Assembly (NCBI RefSeq): GCF_963583255.1
Contig: NC_084808.1
Coordinates: 9,881,501-9,945,500, forward strand
Source: Pyrus communis
Taxonomy: Eukaryota > Streptophyta > Magnoliopsida > Rosales > Rosaceae
Length of the DNA: 64,000 bases
Direction: 5' to 3'
Translations under genes and position numbers: made by a program
Shown here: one piece after another, positions 48,126-57,718 of the stretch
Numbering within the stretch: the first letter of the stretch is position 1
Layout of the letters: each line of letters starts with the position of its first letter
The notes under the pieces: model-generated
Seen by the model: only the letters and a program-made list of their open reading frames with translations
Databases searched by the model: none
What the model was told of the DNA's origin: nothing

Positions 48126-48570
48126 TCAAGGTCAAGCCCCAACGGCCCTTGAAGAACTTCCGCCGACTCAAGATCAAGCCCCAACGGCCCTTGAAGAACT
48201 TCCGCCGACTCAAGATCAAGCCCCGACGGCCCCTTGAAGAAAGTGTTCATCATCCGTTCGTCCTAAGATCAAGCCCCAACGGCCCTTTGGATCAACAACC
48301 TCAACAAATCCACACATCCAATCAGTCTTCAAGATTAGGCCCAAAAGCCCTTGAAGATCCGCTCATCCATCAACCCTCAAGATCAAGCCCCGACGGCCCC
48401 TTGAAGAAATCCATACACCCAGTCTTCAAGATTAGGCCCAAAAGCCCTTGAAGATCCGCTCATCCATCAACCTTCAAGATCAAGCCCAAAAGCCCTCGAA
48501 GATCCGTTCATCAACTGTTCATCCCTAGATCAAGCCCCGACGGCCCTTTGGATCAACAGCTCATCCACAA
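48126..48570 (+). repeat. 42 bp repeat array in the LTR
   Basis: TCAAG-TCAAGCCCC-ACGGCCC starts at 48126, 48168 and 48210 with almost perfect 42 bp period. Five or six diverged copies follow to about 48570, some reading GATTAGGCCCAAAAGCCC. The same core appears at 57350-57640 inside the element and, reversed, at 455-760. Confidence 0.85.
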
Positions 48571-48705
48571 ACCTACACCCTACGAAGATAGAATCAGAGG
48601 ATCAAATTACAAAGAGATTGTAACCCCAAAAATCATTAAACACAAAATATATTTTGTGCACGTATTCTTGTTTCTTGTTTCAGGAACTTTCCATGTTTAC
48701 AAATT

Positions 48706-48722
48706 TGGCACGCCCGGTGGGA
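48706..48722 (+). other. Putative primer binding site
   Basis: TGGCACGCCCGGTGGGA starts four bases after the 5' LTR. The position and TGG start fit a primer site. I could not assign the tRNA from memory. It differs from the tRNA-Asp site of the Athila-like element. Confidence 0.65.
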
Positions 48723-48773
48723 TAATCTCTACCTCTCATCTCTGTCTCCGTTCAAGATATTCAAGCACAGTCC

Positions 48774-51491
48774 ATGGCTTCAAACAAAGAACAAATCATG
48801 ACTATCGGCACTACCTCCATTGAAAAACAGCTGGTTCAGATGAAGGAAACAATTGCAAGGCTGATAAAGACTGCAGAGGAGAAAAACTTGCAAACCGCCG
48901 GACTCATCAACCGTCTGGAGGCGCAACATGGTGTCATAGTGAAACCAAGCTCTCTTCCAACTAAGAGGACCGAAGAAGGCTTCAACCCAAATGCCTACGA
49001 ACTCATGTCAAAGGCTGGACATGACTTTGCTTCCTCTTCAAATCTTGGAAAGAAGGTTTCAAACACCGTCAACGACAAAGATCGCGACCTCACCGAGACT
49101 CAAAAGAAGTTGAAGGAGCATGATTATGGAGTTGACAACAACAAGGCTGGACTTGGCTACACACCAAATGCACCCGTGAAGATTTCAAGCAAAGTGAAGA
49201 AAGCTAGCGCTCAACACATCAGCGTGAGCATTGAACAAGACCAAGAAGAGCCTAAACCCTCCCCTCGGACGTCGGTCTTCAATAGGATGAGTCATTCAAG
49301 CTCCAGAACTTCAGTGCTTAATCGCATTAGTGGTCAAGACCGAACCTCTGTCTTCAAGAGGCTTAACGCGCCGACATCCCAAAGCTCTGTTTTTGAAAGG
49401 TTGTTAAAGCCTAAGAAACAAAGCAACACAGCTATCTCTCCTCTGCGACGATCAGCTTCAGAAATATTTGAAGATAATGGTAAGCCTTTTGGAAAGAGGA
49501 AGACAACCCCAAAGGGAGAAAAGCTCGATGGGTTAGGAGAAAAAGACGACGCTCGAAGCTTGATTCCTTCAAGGATGGAGCGCCAAGCAATCCTAGAGGT
49601 CGACACAAAAGGACCACTGAAGGTAAGGAGGCGCATCATCGTCCCCACTGGCAAATCTTCATGCCAACAAACTCAAGAGAACGGCACTGAAGAGGAGATC
49701 CAAGATGTTTTCTACATCACGGTTCAAGAAGGTAAAGAAGACGAAAGCCCGAGGAAATACTCAGAGTCCCTACTCTCCGACCCTGATCCAAGCGGCAGTA
49801 CAACCATGCAAGTCATGACCACTGGAGCAACTTCAATCGAGGAGCAGCTAGCTCGGATGAATGAAGCAATCGCAAAGCTCACACGGACTGTGGAAGAGAA
49901 GGACTTGCAGATTGCCGCACTTGTCAACCAACTAGATGCGCTGCCCGACGTAAAAGTTGACCCAAATATTGGCCTATTAAAGAAAGAAGGCGACGAAGAA
50001 GAGGAGCCACCAGTGGAGAAAGTGGAAGAGAAGCCGAAGCTAGACCAAGCAACGGCATTCATGGGATCTCTCTCTATCCAGCAGCTACAGGAGATGATCG
50101 CAAGCACTGTCAAGACACAGTACGAAGGAAGCTCGCATGACTCCGCACTGTACTCAAAGCCTTACTCCAAGGAGATTGATGCTTTGAAGATGCCAAGGGG
50201 TTATCAGCCCCCAAAATTCATGCAGTTCGATGGAAAAGGCAACCCAAAGCAACATGTCGCCCATTTCAGTGAAACTTGCAACAATGCTGGGACAGAGGGA
50301 GACTACCTCGTCAAACAGTTCGTGCGTTCGCTGAAAAGTAACGCTTTTGACTGGTACACTGACCTCGAACCTGAGTCTATCAACAGTTGGGACCAGCTAG
50401 AAAGGGAATTCCTCAACCTTTTCTACAGCACTCGTCGTACTGTAAGCATGCTAGAGCTGACCAGTACGAAACAGTGGAAAGATGAACCTGTCATCGACTA
50501 CATAAATAGATGGCGTTCTTTAAGTCTGGATTGCAAAGATCGGCTTTCTGAAACCTCTGCCATTGAGATGTGCGTTCAAGGCATGCAATGGGGATTACAC
50601 TACATCCTTCAAGGCATCAAACCACGAACATTTGAGGAGTTAGCCACCCGCGCCCATGATATGGAGTTAAGCATCACCCGTCATGGGAAGAAAGAACAGA
50701 TCGCCGACTACAAGAATGACAAAGTTTTGGGGCCCAAGGTGGATAAGGCTGCGTGGAAACCCACCAAGGAAGCAATGACGGTCAACACAACTCCAGTCAA
50801 AACCCATACACGAGGCAAGGCGATTCAAACCGAAGCTTTTCGTGATCAAGAGATACGTAAACGCACTTTGAAAGAGCTTGAGGAGAAGACTTATCCATTC
50901 CCCGACTCTGACGTGGTTGCCATGTTAGATGACTTGCTGGAAAAAAAGGTGATCGACCTACCTGAGTGTAAACGGCCGGAAGAGATGAACCGTACTGACA
51001 GTCCAAGGTACTGTAAATTCCACCGCTTCATTGGTCATCCGACGGAAAAGTGCTTTGTGCTAAAAGATCTCATCATGAAGTTGGCTCAGAAAGGGATCAT
51101 CGAGCTAGATCTTAATGATGTGGTGAAATCAAACTATACCTCCGTCACTTCTGGCTCTTTGAACTCAAAATCTTCACCGCAACCGCTGGGGGCATGCTCC
51201 AAAACCATGTCAGTCAAGTCAAGTGAAGTTGAAGGATGGACTTATGTCACTCCAAAGAAAATGTACAAGAAACATAGGTCTCCTCCACAAGTTCACCAAT
51301 CGGAAAGGGGGCAAAGCAGCTACCGTCAACCTTCAAAGCTACATGAAAGTGTTGAGGATGATGAAGTTATGACACAAAGATCGTCCGTTGCCATCACGAT
51401 GCGCGATTTCTTCCCCAAAGACTTCTTCAATCACTCAGTCAAGACTCCTTGCTATGAAGATTGCAAGGAATGCCTCTCTAAGATCGTTTGA
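48774..51491 (+). CDS. Retrotransposon Gag polyprotein, no pol
   Basis: The intact frame encodes 905 residues and begins 72 bases after the LTR. Residues about 473-640 form a Retrotrans_gag domain ([39 protein letters not shown], then [14 protein letters not shown]). The C-terminal part holds [20 protein letters not shown], usual after gag in this family of plant elements. The N-terminal 470 residues are charged, with coiled-coil potential. Residues 1-60 and 345-400 are related ([18 protein letters not shown] versus [18 protein letters not shown]), which indicates an internal duplication. Gag ends in a normal stop and nothing resembling protease follows. It probably packages the element's RNA, with enzymes supplied by a partner. 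Confidence 0.9.
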   Translation: MASNKEQIMTIGTTSIEKQLVQMKETIARLIKTAEEKNLQTAGLINRLEAQHGVIVKPSSLPTKRTEEGFNPNAYELMSKAGHDFASSSNLGKKVSNTVNDKDRDLTETQKKLKEHDYGVDNNKAGLGYTPNAPVKISSKVKKASAQHISVSIEQDQEEPKPSPRTSVFNRMSHSSSRTSVLNRISGQDRTSVFKRLNAPTSQSSVFERLLKPKKQSNTAISPLRRSASEIFEDNGKPFGKRKTTPKGEKLDGLGEKDDARSLIPSRMERQAILEVDTKGPLKVRRRIIVPTGKSSCQQTQENGTEEEIQDVFYITVQEGKEDESPRKYSESLLSDPDPSGSTTMQVMTTGATSIEEQLARMNEAIAKLTRTVEEKDLQIAALVNQLDALPDVKVDPNIGLLKKEGDEEEEPPVEKVEEKPKLDQATAFMGSLSIQQLQEMIASTVKTQYEGSSHDSALYSKPYSKEIDALKMPRGYQPPKFMQFDGKGNPKQHVAHFSETCNNAGTEGDYLVKQFVRSLKSNAFDWYTDLEPESINSWDQLEREFLNLFYSTRRTVSMLELTSTKQWKDEPVIDYINRWRSLSLDCKDRLSETSAIEMCVQGMQWGLHYILQGIKPRTFEELATRAHDMELSITRHGKKEQIADYKNDKVLGPKVDKAAWKPTKEAMTVNTTPVKTHTRGKAIQTEAFRDQEIRKRTLKELEEKTYPFPDSDVVAMLDDLLEKKVIDLPECKRPEEMNRTDSPRYCKFHRFIGHPTEKCFVLKDLIMKLAQKGIIELDLNDVVKSNYTSVTSGSLNSKSSPQPLGACSKTMSVKSSEVEGWTYVTPKKMYKKHRSPPQVHQSERGQSSYRQPSKLHESVEDDEVMTQRSSVAITMRDFFPKDFFNHSVKTPCYEDCKECLSKIV

Positions 51492-51880
51492 CAAATTCAA
51501 AACGCTCCTCGTTCGCACGAGCCTAAAAGGCGACAACAAACGCTCCTTGTCTGCACGAGCTGAAACTGCAAACGGCACCAAAAGCTCCTTGTCTGCACGA
51601 GCCTAAAAGGTGACAACAAACGCTCCTGGCCCGCAAGAGCATAAACTGTGTACGGCAAAATCATCATCAAAACCATCACTCATTCGAACTACGTTATGAC
51701 TTGATCTCTTCTTTGGAAGAGTGTAGGCAACTTGAAACTTCAAAACTTCAAGTACAGTCACATCAAAATAAATAAATATTTCATTAAAGAAAGTCAATTT
51801 TATTACAAAAGAAAAGAAAAGAAAAAAAAAAAAATACATATGTTACTATGTATTAGGAAAAATATATAAATATATTTTCC

Positions 51881-51913
<33 letters not shown>

Positions 51914-51962
51914 TACACACATGTTAAAGTGGGTTTGCCCACACTTAAAACCCATGCCAACT

Positions 51963-52004
<42 letters not shown>

Positions 52005-52005
52005 A
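51492..52005 (+). repeat. Post-gag tandem repeats and A-rich tracts
   Basis: 51500-51660 contains about two units of an 80 bp repeat (GCACGAGCCTAAAAGG-GACAACAAACGCTCC at 51515 and 51595). Poly-A, (AT)n and a second long A-run (about 51966-52003) follow. Apparent frames there are Lys or Phe runs only. The long A-run lies directly before the captured gene fragments. Confidence 0.75.
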
Positions 52006-52351
52006 AACAGAAGTTGAAGACCACAAAAATGGAGCAGCCCAAATCCAAGCCCAAGCCAGCGAGCCTAGCAACAAATTCGGGCCCAGCTCTCAAAGCCCAT
52101 CCTCACTCCGCCAAACTCCACCTGCTACATATGGTGCGCACACCCGGAGCAAGGTGGCCTCCACCACCAGTCACCATCTCCCCTGGGAATCCTGTCCATA
52201 CTGGTATCACCTTTTTGGTCACTTACATCCCCATAAAGATCCCTAAATTTTGCCAGGTTGCTAGATGCAGATGTTCTATCCTTGGTTACATCTCTCTGTG
52301 GGCTCGAATGAAGAGTGCTGCCCGCTTGCAAACCCAACTTCTCTATCCGCC

Positions 52352-52560
52352 ATGGACTCTTATGAAGCTACAAGAATTGTGTTTTCGAGGATCCAAAATT
52401 TGGACCCAGAAAATGCTTAAAAAATCATGGGTCTGCTTCTGATACAGGACCATGGCGAGAAGGAAATGATAAGGCTAGCTTTTGGACCTGAAGCTTTTCT
52501 CCACTCGGTCATTCTCAAGTCAAGGAAGGAGCTGGGAGTGCCCCTATCATCAAACTCTTC
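52352..52560 (+). pseudogene. Captured CCCH zinc-finger protein N-terminus
   Basis: Starts ATGGACTCTTATGAAGC and reads MDSYEATRIVFSRIQNLDPE, then [20 protein letters not shown] and [19 protein letters not shown]. This is the N-terminal domain of the plant CCCH zinc-finger/RRM family (AtC3H46-like). One in-frame stop (TAA at residue 23) interrupts it. The zinc finger and RRM are absent. Sequence before it (52006-52351) may be the matching 5' leader, but I cannot identify it. Confidence 0.75.
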
Positions 52561-52683
52561 TTCTCTCCTTCTGCTTTATCTCTCTCTCTCTACCAATCGG
52601 CCATGAGAGCTAAACCAAAAGCTAAAGCTCGATAATCTTTCACTTCATTTTTTTTAATTTTTTGATTTGGGTTCGACCAGATT

Positions 52684-52930
52684 ATGGGGAACGGCTTCGG
52701 GAAAGTGAGCGGGTGCTTCACCGGCGTCAAGGAAGGCCGCCGTCACGGCAGACACGACGAGTCAGTTTTAGAATCGAACCAATACGACGAGGGACTCGGC
52801 CACTCCTTCTGCTATGTCCGACCCGACCCAGCTTGGCTCGCATCCTCCAAAGTCCACTCCGAAGAAGCAACCACCTTCAGAACCATCTCTGGCGCTTCCG
52901 TCAGCGCCAATAACTCCACCCCCATACTTT
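52684..52930 (+). pseudogene. Captured POLTERGEIST-like PP2C N-terminus
   Basis: Reads MGNGFGKVSGCFTG, then DEGLGHSFCYVRPDP, SSKVHSEEATTFRTISGASV and SANNSTP. These are hallmark N-terminal segments of the POL/PLL clade of plant protein phosphatase 2C, including the N-terminal Gly that can be myristoylated. The catalytic domain is absent. The preceding 120 bp look like a native 5' UTR with CT-rich sequence. The frame then runs into the next fragment and stops near 53020. Confidence 0.85.
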
Positions 52931-52982
52931 TACTCACACTCCCCACTCGCACTGATCAAATTTCAACAAAAAAAACCACCAA

Positions 52983-53311
52983 ATGGGTGTTCAAATACAC
53001 AATTTGTCTCTGTCCTCCCTGATTATTTTGATAATTTCAGCTGCAAGTCTGCAACTTTTAGCAGAATCCAAGACTTTCTGGGCCGACATTGAAGCTCTCA
53101 AGGAGTTCAAGAACTCACTCAACACCGATTCAGTGAGTCCCGGCTCGTGCGTCAGCTCCTGGGACCTCACCCTCGACCCCTGCGACAACCTCTTCAGCGA
53201 CCGATTCACCTGTGGCTTCCGAAGCGAACCGGTCGACAACTCCTCGTCCGCCAGCCGGCTCACCGAGCTCACCCTTGACCAGGCCGCTCACTCCGGCTCG
53301 CCCGCCTCCTC
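52983..53311 (+). pseudogene. Captured LRR protein N-terminus
   Basis: Reads a signal-peptide-like start (LSSLIILIISAASLQLLA), then KTFWADIEALKEFKNSLN, SPGSCVSSWDLTLDPCDNLF and RLTELTLDQAAHSGS. This is the LRRNT_2-type N-terminus of plant leucine-rich-repeat proteins (PII-2-like or receptor-like). The repeats themselves are missing. It starts inside the tail of the PP2C-derived frame, in a different reading frame. Confidence 0.8.
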
Positions 53312-53590
53312 CGCTTCCGGTCGATTGCAAAACCATGGCGGTCGCTCATCGACAGCTCATACTTCGTCCATCTCCACCTCACGCAATCGGCAAAGTCCAA
53401 ATCGCATCTCGGTTTGATTCTCAGAAAGGAATCTGACCTCTACTGCATCAGTTTCGACTCCTTAAACGACGCCGTCGAGCTCAATCATCCACTCATGTGC
53501 TACAGCAATCGAATTCGCGTTTTGGGATCCTGCAACGGCCTTCTGTGCCTCTGTAACGTGGCGGAAGACATCGCTCTTTGGAGCCCAACG
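53312..53590 (+). pseudogene. Captured F-box/kelch protein fragment
   Basis: In frame from about 53313: RFRSIAKPWRSLIDSSYFV, HLHLTQSAKSKSHLGLIL, SDLYCISFDSL, then NHPLMCYSNRIRV and VLGSCNGLLCLCN. This is the segment between the F-box and the F-box-associated/kelch domain in CPR1/CPR30-type proteins. The F-box start and the C-terminal domain are missing. No stop codon interrupts the fragment. Confidence 0.8.
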
Positions 53591-53879
53591 TCCGAAGCTC
53601 CTCTCCTTAACGCCTCCGCTGCTCGCGTCACTCTCCAACAGCAGCACAGAAGACGAAGAAGAGAGAGAGAAGCTGACTGGAAGCAGAAGCAGCACCGTCT
53701 GGACAGTACCACTGAAGTGAAGGTGCTTGCTCATCGGAGAAGAAGCTACAAGCCTCCTCACTGCTAAAGTTGTGTTCCTCCACCTTCACGGAAGGCTGAT
53801 AGCTCTTTTGGAACGGAAAGCAGTTCGTTGACGATGATGACGACAAGGATTATTAAACAAACATTTTGAAAAGCTTATC
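53591..53879 (+). other. Unassigned captured sequence
   Basis: GC-rich, with Arg/Glu-rich frames (RRRREREADWKQKQ) and then loss of an open frame. Composition is unlike the surrounding retroelement and like the host fragments. I do not recognise a protein. Confidence 0.4.
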
Positions 53880-54254
53880 CAGTGTGACACACGACTTTGT
53901 GTCTTAAGCCAGCAGCCAGAGATTGTTTTGAAATCACCATATTTTGAACCATGCTCTTCTGCTTTTGAAGATCCAGGCGAATGCAAAGGTCATGGTTTTG
54001 GTCAACTGGGGAATGGACCAAATGGTAAAGGTTCGTCTGTTGCTGGTTTTCAAGATATAGCATCACCATCTGCAAGCCAGTCATCTTCTTTGAATATTGA
54101 CCAGCAGGATACAGCTTCTATGGCATTCGAATATCAGTCCAGAGAAGCGCCTTCCCCCAGCTCAGTTATGGATGCTCGTGCAATGGAAGGAAATGACAGT
54201 TCAGAAGCTGTTAATTCCAGGGAGGAGCAAATGGAGCTCAAACTCCAACAGTAG
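53880..54254 (+). pseudogene. Captured unknown protein fragment
   Basis: An open frame reads PEIVLKSPYFEPCSSAFEDP, then GHGFGQLGNGPNGKG, SPSASQSSSLNIDQQDTASM and EEQMELKLQQ before a stop. It is rich in Ser, Gln and Asp with low-complexity character, like a disordered regulatory protein. I do not recognise the family. Base composition is close to neutral plant coding sequence and unlike the adjacent gag. Confidence 0.5.
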
Positions 54255-54560
54255 CTTGTTCGCTGCCCGTCAACGCCTCCACCGATTGCAGCAGCAACCA
54301 TCCTTGCCGTCTTTGCCGCTGTCAACTCCTCCCGCGGAGTGTTCCTTCTTCATCTCCACCGATGGAGATCTCACCAAAACGCAGCAACAGCATCCACTAA
54401 CTACCTCGAGTTCGTCACCCTGCCCACCATGATCAAAATCAACGAAGAGCTTCATTGACCGCTGTCAAACGACTAGCCGGTCTTCAAACTCGACGCTTTG
54501 CACTACTTCAAGCTCTGGCTGCTTCTGCACTTCCTCCATGGCTGCTGCCTGTGAATGTGA
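54255..54560 (+). other. Unassigned GC-rich captured sequence
   Basis: Frames are open on both strands but none is recognisable. One frame reads NYLEFVTLPTMIKINEELH, which could be host coding sequence. The segment is followed by a short direct repeat (CTGCTGCCTGTGAATGTGATTAAC at about 54542 and 54604). Confidence 0.35.
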
Positions 54561-54733
54561 TTAACAAAAAACAAAGTTTGTCAACTCACATCTGCTTGCC
54601 TCTGCTGCTGCCTGTGAATGTGATTAACAAAAACAAAGTTTGTCAACTCACACCCAAAGACCTCCTCCGTCTTCTCTCGAACTCGGCCTGGGTTTTCACC
54701 CACGAACTCAGCCTTGCAGATGGCCATATAAAG

Positions 54734-54768
<35 letters not shown>

Positions 54769-55164
54769 GCAATGATGATGCTGGGAAGCATCTTTCAAAA
54801 GAATAATAAAATAAAAAAAAAATAAATAAAAAGAAAAAAAAAATATATATATATATAATAAAAAGAAAGAAAAAAAAAAACAATGATGGTGCTTCTGGCA
54901 CCATCTGAAATATATATATATATATAAATCTTGGTGGATCATAACCACCGAAAGCAAAGAAAAGAAAAAAATAATAATAATAAAAAAAAAAGAGGATCTT
55001 GGTGCACCCGCACCATGTGGAAAAAAAAAATATATATATATATATATATATGCGCTCTATTTAGCACATTATGCTAAATAAAATAAAGTTTATTTATTGA
55101 TATCTCTGATAAATTACAGATATATGCTTACATATGAAAAAAAAAAAGAAATACAAGATTGGAG
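54561..55164 (+). repeat. Simple-repeat-rich spacer
   Basis: Long A-runs (about 54729-54765), several (AT)n tracts (54843-54858, 54910-54928, 55030-55052) and short unique islands of the type GATGGTGCTTCTGGCACCATC. No gene. Confidence 0.7.
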
Positions 55165-57265
55165 CTTTCACAAAGGTTGTTCACGTGAAGCCCCATTACT
55201 TGGCAAAACTCTAGAAGCGGAAGGCATCGGAGCAGAAGGCATTGGAGCGGGAGGCATCAAAGAAGAGGCCTCAATACTTGGTGGAAAGCTAGATGAGCCA
55301 GGAAAAATATGCCTCTGGAAGAAAGCCGCAAGCCTTTGACGGTCACTTTGACGGTCACTTTGCATTCGACCATTGGATTCTTGCAGCTCATCAAGCTTCC
55401 TCTTCATGCCCGACGAATAGTTATTTGCAAGCACATGCAAACTTCTATTCTCGTACTTAAGCAGTTTGATCTCTTGCTTAAGACTTTCCACCTCCGCCAT
55501 CAAGGATTCAACTTGGCGGGAGCGAGCAAGTAGGCGTTGGCCCATGTTGGACACAGAGCCTGCACACTGAACACTGAGAGCGAGGGACTCTTGAACGGCC
55601 AACTCATCGGACCGTCCTGAAAGCAGCCGACTATCTTCAGGAGTGAGGAGGTTCCTAGCTACTATCGTAGCTGTTGTTGCGTCCTTCATCACAGAGTCTT
55701 CACCTGTAAGAGGACCGTTAGAAGATAAAAAGAAGGGCGCCATACACTACCTTGATGGGGCACAACCGGATCGCTGCTGAGACTCAAATCTAAGCAAAGG
55801 TTCGATGAGTTAGTCATTTTTCAAAGGTGTTCAAAGAGAAGGGATGGAGTAAAATTTCAAAGGGTCGGAGACGATTTTTCAAGAATGGGCAATCTTCAGA
55901 GTGTGAATGTTGGGGTGATCAATACCGCTATAAAAAGCCAAGGCGACACGACCACCGATTCAAAAATCCGGATTTTCCTGCGTGAAGTTTGGCGACGCGT
56001 TCGCGGTTTTCAGAAAACGCGTTCAACTTTGTCAAAAGATATCTGACAAAGTCGAAAACACGTGGAGGCCATCATCGCAACTACACATCTTTAGCCGACA
56101 AGCGCAAAATTCGGCGACGCTTTCTCTGCTTTTCAGAAAACGCGTGCAACTTTGTCAAAAGTGGCGCTCGTTCAGAAATCGAAGAGGCGTCGTTCAGAAA
56201 TCGAAGAGGCGTCGTTCAGATATCGAAGAGACGTTTGTCGACAAGGGTAAAAGAACGGTACCACCACTTGCTATTGAGAAATCCCTATACATGTCGACCT
56301 TCATCTCTTATGGCAAGGCAGACCTGAAGAAAATGCCCAACTCTTCCTCACCTCTGAGGGCGCACTCCCAGCAAAGCCTCTCGAAATACACAATTCTTCT
56401 TCTTCCTTTGAGAAAACCTATTCAACCTTTGAAGATACCAGATGCCTGGAGTACAGATGACCCAGGAGGAAACGATAGATTGAAGCATGTGCTGATTCAT
56501 TCACCGCTTCTTCAAAAGCAAAGGTATCTCATATCATCAAGGGCGAAAGCATAGGTATCTCATATCATGTTTTTTCCCTATCTTTTCCTTTGCCCTTGTT
56601 CTCACTTGCCAAGACAAGGACAGAGGAAGCAATATGTCGGAACCTCCACTCAAACCAGTTGCCACCAAGGAGTGAAGCACCATTTAAATGCAAAGGTTGC
56701 ATTCAACTCCTGCATCGGAGGACAAATACTACAAGAGAAGATGCTAAACCTGCATAAGGAAATACCACTTCTGCAAAGGGGAGCAAGTAAGGCAAGTGAA
56801 AATGATACATCGAAGCATGTGGAGACAAGCACAACAAATATATGTGCTGATTCATTCGCTGCTTCTTCGAAAGCAAAGGTATCTCATATCATGCTTTTTC
56901 CCTGTCTTTTCCTTTGTCTTTGTTATTACTCGCATGGCAAAGTGAAAGAGAGCAGTCAGCGGCACTTGGAGTCAGTCTTCCGATCTGGAACCGACTACCT
57001 GGAATCTATTCCTGATTGCTTACCTAGTATTGCTCTCGAGTAGTCATCTTCAACGGTTGATACACTGCCAGAGAAGGGACAAGGAAACTTCAATCTTTCC
57101 AACCCTCTTCAATACGAATTGGAAAGATTGAACAAAGAAACAGGTCAGCACCTCCACCTCGTACTTGCCTGCCATATCCTGAAACCGCTCGTAGACCTTC
57201 GGGGAAGACCAAAAGAATCCTGCTGCCCAGTTCAAGAGTAGCACAAAGGAAAATCAACGATTGGA
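55165..57265. repeat. Module shared with the Athila-like element
   Basis: Counterpart of 6975-8790, in the same orientation relative to the element. It has extra sequence at about 56570-56900 and 57080-57190 that the other copy lacks. Similarity covers both the antisense ORF and the non-coding part. Confidence 0.85.
55168..55743 (-). CDS. Antisense coiled-coil ORF, second copy
   Basis: The frame encodes 191 residues on the strand opposite to gag. It is homologous to 6982-7659 over nearly its whole length, including GPLTGEDSVM, the heptad-rich ESLMAEVESLKQEIKLLKYE and the C-terminal PMPSAPMPSA repeats. A one-base deletion at about 55730 (a run of five A where the other copy has AAGAAA) throws the original N-terminus out of frame. 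The present start is an internal ATG, and the first 27 residues of the longer copy are lost or would need another start. Function unknown. Confidence 0.5.
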   Translation of the reverse strand: MAPFFLSSNGPLTGEDSVMKDATTATIVARNLLTPEDSRLLSGRSDELAVQESLALSVQCAGSVSNMGQRLLARSRQVESLMAEVESLKQEIKLLKYENRSLHVLANNYSSGMKRKLDELQESNGRMQSDRQSDRQRLAAFFQRHIFPGSSSFPPSIEASSLMPPAPMPSAPMPSASRVLPSNGASREQPL

Positions 57266-57704
57266 GGAAACCAAAAGAATCCTCCAGTCCAGTTCAAGAG
57301 TAGCACAAAGGAAAATCAACGATTGGAGGAAACCAGAAAATCTTCCAGTCGAACTCAAGATCAAGCCTCAATGGCCCTTGAAGAAATCACAAGTCCGATT
57401 CAAAATCAAGTGTTCACCACCCTTGAATCAAATTCAACTCCAGATAAAAGGAGTAAGTTCAGACCTTCGGAGGAGACCAAAAGAATCTTCCAGCCCAGTT
57501 CAAGATTAAGCTTGTGGGAAATCAACGATTGGAGGAAACCAGAAAATCTTCCAGTCGAACTCAAGATCAAGCCTCAATGGCCCTTGAAGAAATTTCCAGC
57601 TCAATTCAAGATCAAGCCTCGACGGCCCTTGGGTTGACATCTACATTAAGGGACTTCAAAACGCATCTTCTACACGTGACAAGCACATGTCAACGACGCG
57701 CCTT
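57266..57704 (+). repeat. Tandem repeats before the polypurine tract
   Basis: Blocks of AACGATTGGAGGAAACCAGAAA and CAAGATCAAGCCTCAATGGC recur at about 57310-57380 and 57520-57590 (period near 210). They share the CAAGATCAAGCC...GGCCCTTGAAG core with the LTR array. Open frames here are repeat translations. Confidence 0.7.
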
Positions 57705-57718
57705 GAAGTGGGGGCATT
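57705..57718 (+). other. Polypurine tract
   Basis: GAAGTGGGGGCATT immediately precedes the 3' LTR. Confidence 0.7.

Larger units (their letters stand above)
47687..48701 (+). repeat. 5' LTR of the gag-only element
   Basis: 1015 bp, TG...CA. A G/A-rich tract (GAAGGAGAAGGAAGG) follows the TATA box at about 47930-48030. The 42 bp repeats fill the second half. Confidence 0.92.

Noticed and set aside
48149..48451. Open frame rich in RPLKNFRRLKIKP, repeated at 58181-58483
   Set aside because: It translates the 42 bp LTR repeats; both strands are open for the same reason.
48126..48570. Regular repeats resembling a CRISPR array
   Set aside because: Plant nuclear LTR; the repeats are contiguous and diverge, with no unique spacers of constant length.
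51853..52074. Frames of Phe or Lys runs
   Set aside because: Homopolymer A/T tracts only; the same applies at 54640-54957.
52684..53020. PP2C-like frame as a functional small gene
   Set aside because: Only the N-terminus is present, the catalytic domain is missing and the frame runs into unrelated LRR-derived sequence.
53414..53767. Frame joining F-box-like sequence with an Arg/Glu-rich tail as one protein
   Set aside because: The F-box match ends near 53590 and the tail has no support; it is a fusion of pieces within the retroelement.
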